From: CAZQFV01 sp964613665
GTDB lineage: Bacteria; Chloroflexota; Chloroflexia; DTKN01
Assembly: GCA_964613665.1 (NCBI GenBank)
Contig: CAZTIG010000010.1
Span: 1-64,000 of the forward strand
Direction of reading: 5' to 3'
DNA length: 64,000 nt
This document shows, piece by piece, positions 63,401 to 64,000 of the stretch; position 1 is the stretch's first letter; each line of letters begins with the position of its first letter. A program made the translations under genes and the position numbers. The notes beneath the pieces were generated by a model that was not told where the DNA came from, ran no database searches, and saw nothing but the letters and a program-made list of their open reading frames with translations.

Positions 63401-63781
63401 ACCACCGGCGGCGAAGTGGAGGACTATCGCTGGCCGATCGGCCCCACCGCCGTCAAGCTCATCTCCTTCACCGCAGCGCCGCGCGGTGCCGGCATCCTGG
63501 TAACCTGGGAGACGGCCACCGAGCTCGACAATCTGGGCTTTCACCTCTACCGCAGCACCGAGGTGGGCGTGCAGGGCATCCGCCTGAACGAGTTCATCAT
63601 CCCCTCCCAGGCTCCCGGCCAGGGCATGGGCGCGTCGTACCAGTTCGTCGACGCCAGCGCGCGCAGCGGCGTGACCTATTACTACACCCTGGAGGACATC
63701 GACGTCTCCGGCCAGCGCACGGCGCACGGGCCGGTCTCCGCAACGGGCTGGTGGTTCTACTTCCCGCTGGTGGGCCAGTAG
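57464..63781 (+). CDS. Giant secreted protein with eight SdrD-B-type repeats, GEVED domain and C-terminal module
   Basis: 2105 residues. Signal peptide (LLIPIILLALLIFPALHDTP, cleavage near MANA-A). N-terminal region 45-390. DUF11-like domain at about 392-560 (VTLDKTSNPTVVAMGGTTTYR). SdrD B-like domains start near residues 564, 1000, 1115, 1231, 1355, 1472, 1600 and 1710, each opening like IGDFVWHDLDNDGVQDGGEP with Ca-type Asp loops (DDDGDGVIDPEDG). A second DUF11-like domain (from about 684) is split by an insert of about 150 residues. GEVED region about 1829-1990, then the shared C-terminal module ending YFPLVGQ. AAGGAGG lies 7 bases before ATG 57464. Probably a long surface stalk or adhesin; no sortase motif or other anchor is seen. 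Confidence 0.88.
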   Translation: MRKSSLTLPRHRAAAVPARLLIPIILLALLIFPALHDTPMANAADGDLRVEILAGYNLVVDSNAGSPSTYAPSAATVIGRFCNDSGSALTNVWGYVGNYTNTTTFAAGVYPARDSATFPVGHPLRNTGVYYFTHMGGGIGLNDARRFIGTIPAGQCRVQYWHFSYPQCSESDRTPPCSGLPVWGDSIKPEDDLWLQFDVWGTSDQDIDDATWTMTMRNEISAMANKIKPNPDGDWFNTKGDIIEPGGLITSNGILYELGVINQGFDNDGDYVPDYNAWLQPVGDASYDPSCFRIVRVSSVLTVTRSGGNPDMVIHTSDLAPDPVYGGPLYFTHLPPDNTGTRGEVFYTFQAMVGPCSTSVSPYQEVASGYDNEKFNADYGVYIPPLGSTAPMVTLDKTSNPTVVAMGGTTTYRIPFANLGTSAAGLGLSTGGTTPVVISDTIPAGMRYSDSDYVLDFSPNTGVTIRSSTDSGATWQAGLPPAGSQSTSPNQMVIIQWWLNDSLPPDPTPNPPLDYDNYVVLTATVPASYAGPSFIDNCADARFGTGVPFAEACAPIMVQGNNRVGDWVWRDENTNAVQDDGTTGINAIAVSLYWDRNGDGALDANDVLLQTMDTYAYLGTNGYYTFTDLPDANYLVVVDSGDSNLPVGYGLTTPRVRAVALDPGGGTTQPVVNRDADFGFGPSLKLQKTLTSENPAYEGDLVTYRIALSNNLPGDGTGEPASCTYMVYAQHNHPYAGTDVPKSDNNVWQNEPYALYAPDSQYATLALNSNDDDMGLGAFDTASQAGNITKVELVAYAREIVEFKGGQQKDTLYMEPWYYNAALTGQTYDSTYFTRTAPAEYVIVRDITSLRTWDWPDFSADRTELLVQGRKGNQSPYGQVGIDAVAYRITTDQQCGEVDGTIDPLPLTDTFDPTKLQFLSATPPETSVAGGTVSWDNLGPLYPGQTKYVYLTFEALPIAGNTPISHQNCGDVTDAYFVNGRPVNDASSCVTHDINPTAKIGDFVWHDLDNDGVQDGGEPGIPNVRVYLCAGAVATCNSSNAIQTTWTDASGLYYFEGARNQQYTVAVDTTTLPPGWTRTYDADGTGTPDRSVLTIANAADNLLQDFGYRFPPALYGNVWEDADGDSNKETGDTGIPGVTVYLCTSTPCTSANAVQTTTTDANGNYLFGNLSSGTTYYVGIANTLTPLGSDWVNTRDPEGAPGDHQFAGVTVVTGLYGSYDFGYYRGGTYRLGDTVYTDWDGDATQDAGEEGIPNITVSLYEDDDGDGVIDPEDGLVAVTVTNSTGNYYFPNRGVGSYIVVVDKDDADFPAGYRQTQDPDQDGIVCTACDNRGRATLGPNDLTVDFGYQPYGSASIGDFIWRDLDHDGVQDGGSETGIASITVNLYEDSNGNGVIDAGDALVATTSTDANGNYLFDGLHAGRYLVDVDTTDPQLPTDGYGNRYVLSTDNDPHPVTLATGQDYRDADFGFTPGGLIGDYIWQDSDGDGIQDEGEPGIAGVTVNLYAWNDDGDGVYEAGELGSLIASDTTGADGIYEFTSRPAGLYVVRVDTTTLPSGFTQTGDPDLTSPCSGGSCDSLSALYLAPGQVDRLRDFGYQAPVNLGDYVWIDADRDGVQDAGEAGIGGVVITLTLQGGTVLTTTTDSDGYYSFGNVPNGTHVVSVRASSLPVGVTLPTWDYDGTGTPHQATVTISGASNWNIDFGYDYNGPNSVSGTVFHDDDNDAIQDSGETWTYADVTIYLWHCGADKVCGTADDRYIGAQQTNSSGDYSFTNLPDGRYVVSVNPDAPKLLGTDPTVTTSPTTYREVNLDQDGGTSNPVSVTDQDFGFLSRVDLGDLPDSYGTTLANDGARHVPSTLYLGNLVDTDPDGQETVPADGDDSDGTDDEDGVKLDTRVDWSPGSDVTLTVTATGSSGYLVGFFDWNEDGDFSDPGETVAFGALSAGSHELVTTVPTGATLSQYANARFRLYNGEPEVISPKGLAPTTGGEVEDYRWPIGPTAVKLISFTAAPRGAGILVTWETATELDNLGFHLYRSTEVGVQGIRLNEFIIPSQAPGQGMGASYQFVDASARSGVTYYYTLEDIDVSGQRTAHGPVSATGWWFYFPLVGQ

Positions 63782-63814
63782 CAGGCCGGTCGGCGGGCCG
63801 GAGGTCCTTCCCAA

Positions 63815-63845
63815 CAGGCCGGGGGGCACCGCGCTCCCCGGCCTG
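63815..63845 (+). terminator. Hairpin after the giant surface-protein gene
   Basis: CAGGCCGGGG (63815-63824) pairs perfectly with CCCCGGCCTG (63836-63845), followed by GGGTT; a second small hairpin, GCTCG-CCCC-CGAGC, follows at 63851-63864. It lies 34 bases after the stop. Confidence 0.55.
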
Positions 63846-63866
63846 GGGTTGCTCGCCCCCGAGCAA

Positions 63867-63940
63867 GCCACTTTCGTCGGTGCCACACGAACGCGCCCCG
63901 CCGCGCCCGACTGGAGTCCGCGCTGCGCCGGGCGCGCCTC
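63867..63940 (+). repeat. Dispersed repeat, copy 3 of 3
   Basis: CGGTGCCACACGAA (63878-63891) followed by GCGCCCCGCCGCGCCC, TGGAGTCC and GCGCCGGGCGCG, matching the copies at 8451-8525 (minus) and 33922-33996. Confidence 0.6.
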
Positions 63941-63954
63941 GCTCCCTTCTCGGC

Positions 63955-63983
63955 TTGAGAAACCGCAGGTTCTGTGCTATAGT
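63955..63983 (+). promoter_or_regulatory. Promoter TTGAGA-17-TATAGT (TGTGC extension) at the window end
   Basis: TTGAGA (63955-63960), 17-base spacer, TATAGT (63978-63983) preceded by TGTGC, the same extended -10 as before infC and the sigma factor. The gene it serves lies outside the window. Confidence 0.6.
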
Positions 63984-64000
63984 GGCAGCGTACGAAATCG

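Noticed and set aside
57464..63781. LPxTG-type wall anchoring, as in staphylococcal Sdr proteins
   Set aside because: There is no LPxTG motif, C-terminal hydrophobic helix or basic tail; the end is the FPLV module.
45367..63781. Type IX secretion C-terminal domain
   Set aside because: The shared module has no T9SS CTD pattern and the rest of the window does not suggest Bacteroidota.

Overview
The window looks like a chromosomal segment of a GC-rich bacterium, most likely a member of the Chloroflexota (Anaerolineae/Caldilineae-like). That placement is inference. It rests on the GC-rich coding style, secreted proteins with Thr-Pro linkers or GEVED/SdrD-B modules that end in an FLPLV-type tail, a holB-ricT pair, and vegetative promoters of the form TTGnnn-17-TAnnnT, several with a TGC extension. 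No tRNA, rRNA or CRISPR array was recognised.

Layout. 1-6.3 kb: the end of a Thr-Pro-linked secreted protein, a GT-C-like membrane protein, an unexplained 390-base leader, a degenerate glycerol-kinase homologue and a GAF histidine kinase. 6.5-13 kb (minus strand): metG, ricT, holB, a DUF1786 ATPase-like gene and a phosphate acyltransferase. 13-20 kb: a membrane coiled-coil protein, the pair pth and B3/4, a TadE/G-like secreted protein, and an ECF sigma factor overlapping its DUF5667 partner. 20-22 kb: infC (apparently starting at AUC), rplT without rpmI, and a SpoU methyltransferase. 22-27.3 kb: acyl-CoA dehydrogenase, etfB, etfA and alaX, with etfA bracketed by two inverted, nearly identical four-helix-bundle (IVP-type) genes embedded in heptamer arrays. 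27.5-35 kb: a lipoprotein with a paralogue remnant, a shortened GxxExxY gene, 8-oxoguanine-deaminase-like amidohydrolase, HIT protein, GH5 hydrolase, a VOC-ureohydrolase fusion, a hairpin-rich non-coding region and a DUF4919 lipoprotein. 35-45 kb: gcvPA/gcvPB, an ATP-NAD-kinase-family protein, two SDR enzymes, an orphan ABC ATPase, and hutU followed by a PIN toxin-antitoxin pair and a second copy of the hutU 3' end. 45-64 kb: three secreted proteins (517, 1414 and 2105 residues) sharing one C-terminal module, interleaved with an aminotransferase, a REC-PAS histidine kinase, two response regulators and trmFO.

How it fits together. The conserved blocks (holB-ricT, infC-rplT-methyltransferase, acyl-CoA dehydrogenase-etfBA, gcvPA-gcvPB, sigma-DUF5667) are ordinary operons. 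The unusual layer is the repetitive DNA between genes: phase-locked heptamer and octamer arrays, inverted arrays and palindromes that sit at gene 3' ends and often supply the stop codon. Two multicopy small-protein families (IVP four-helix bundle, GxxExxY) sit in or next to such repeats. Separately, a 14-base motif followed by hairpins recurs at five places. These repeats and their passenger genes are the best candidates for an undescribed system.
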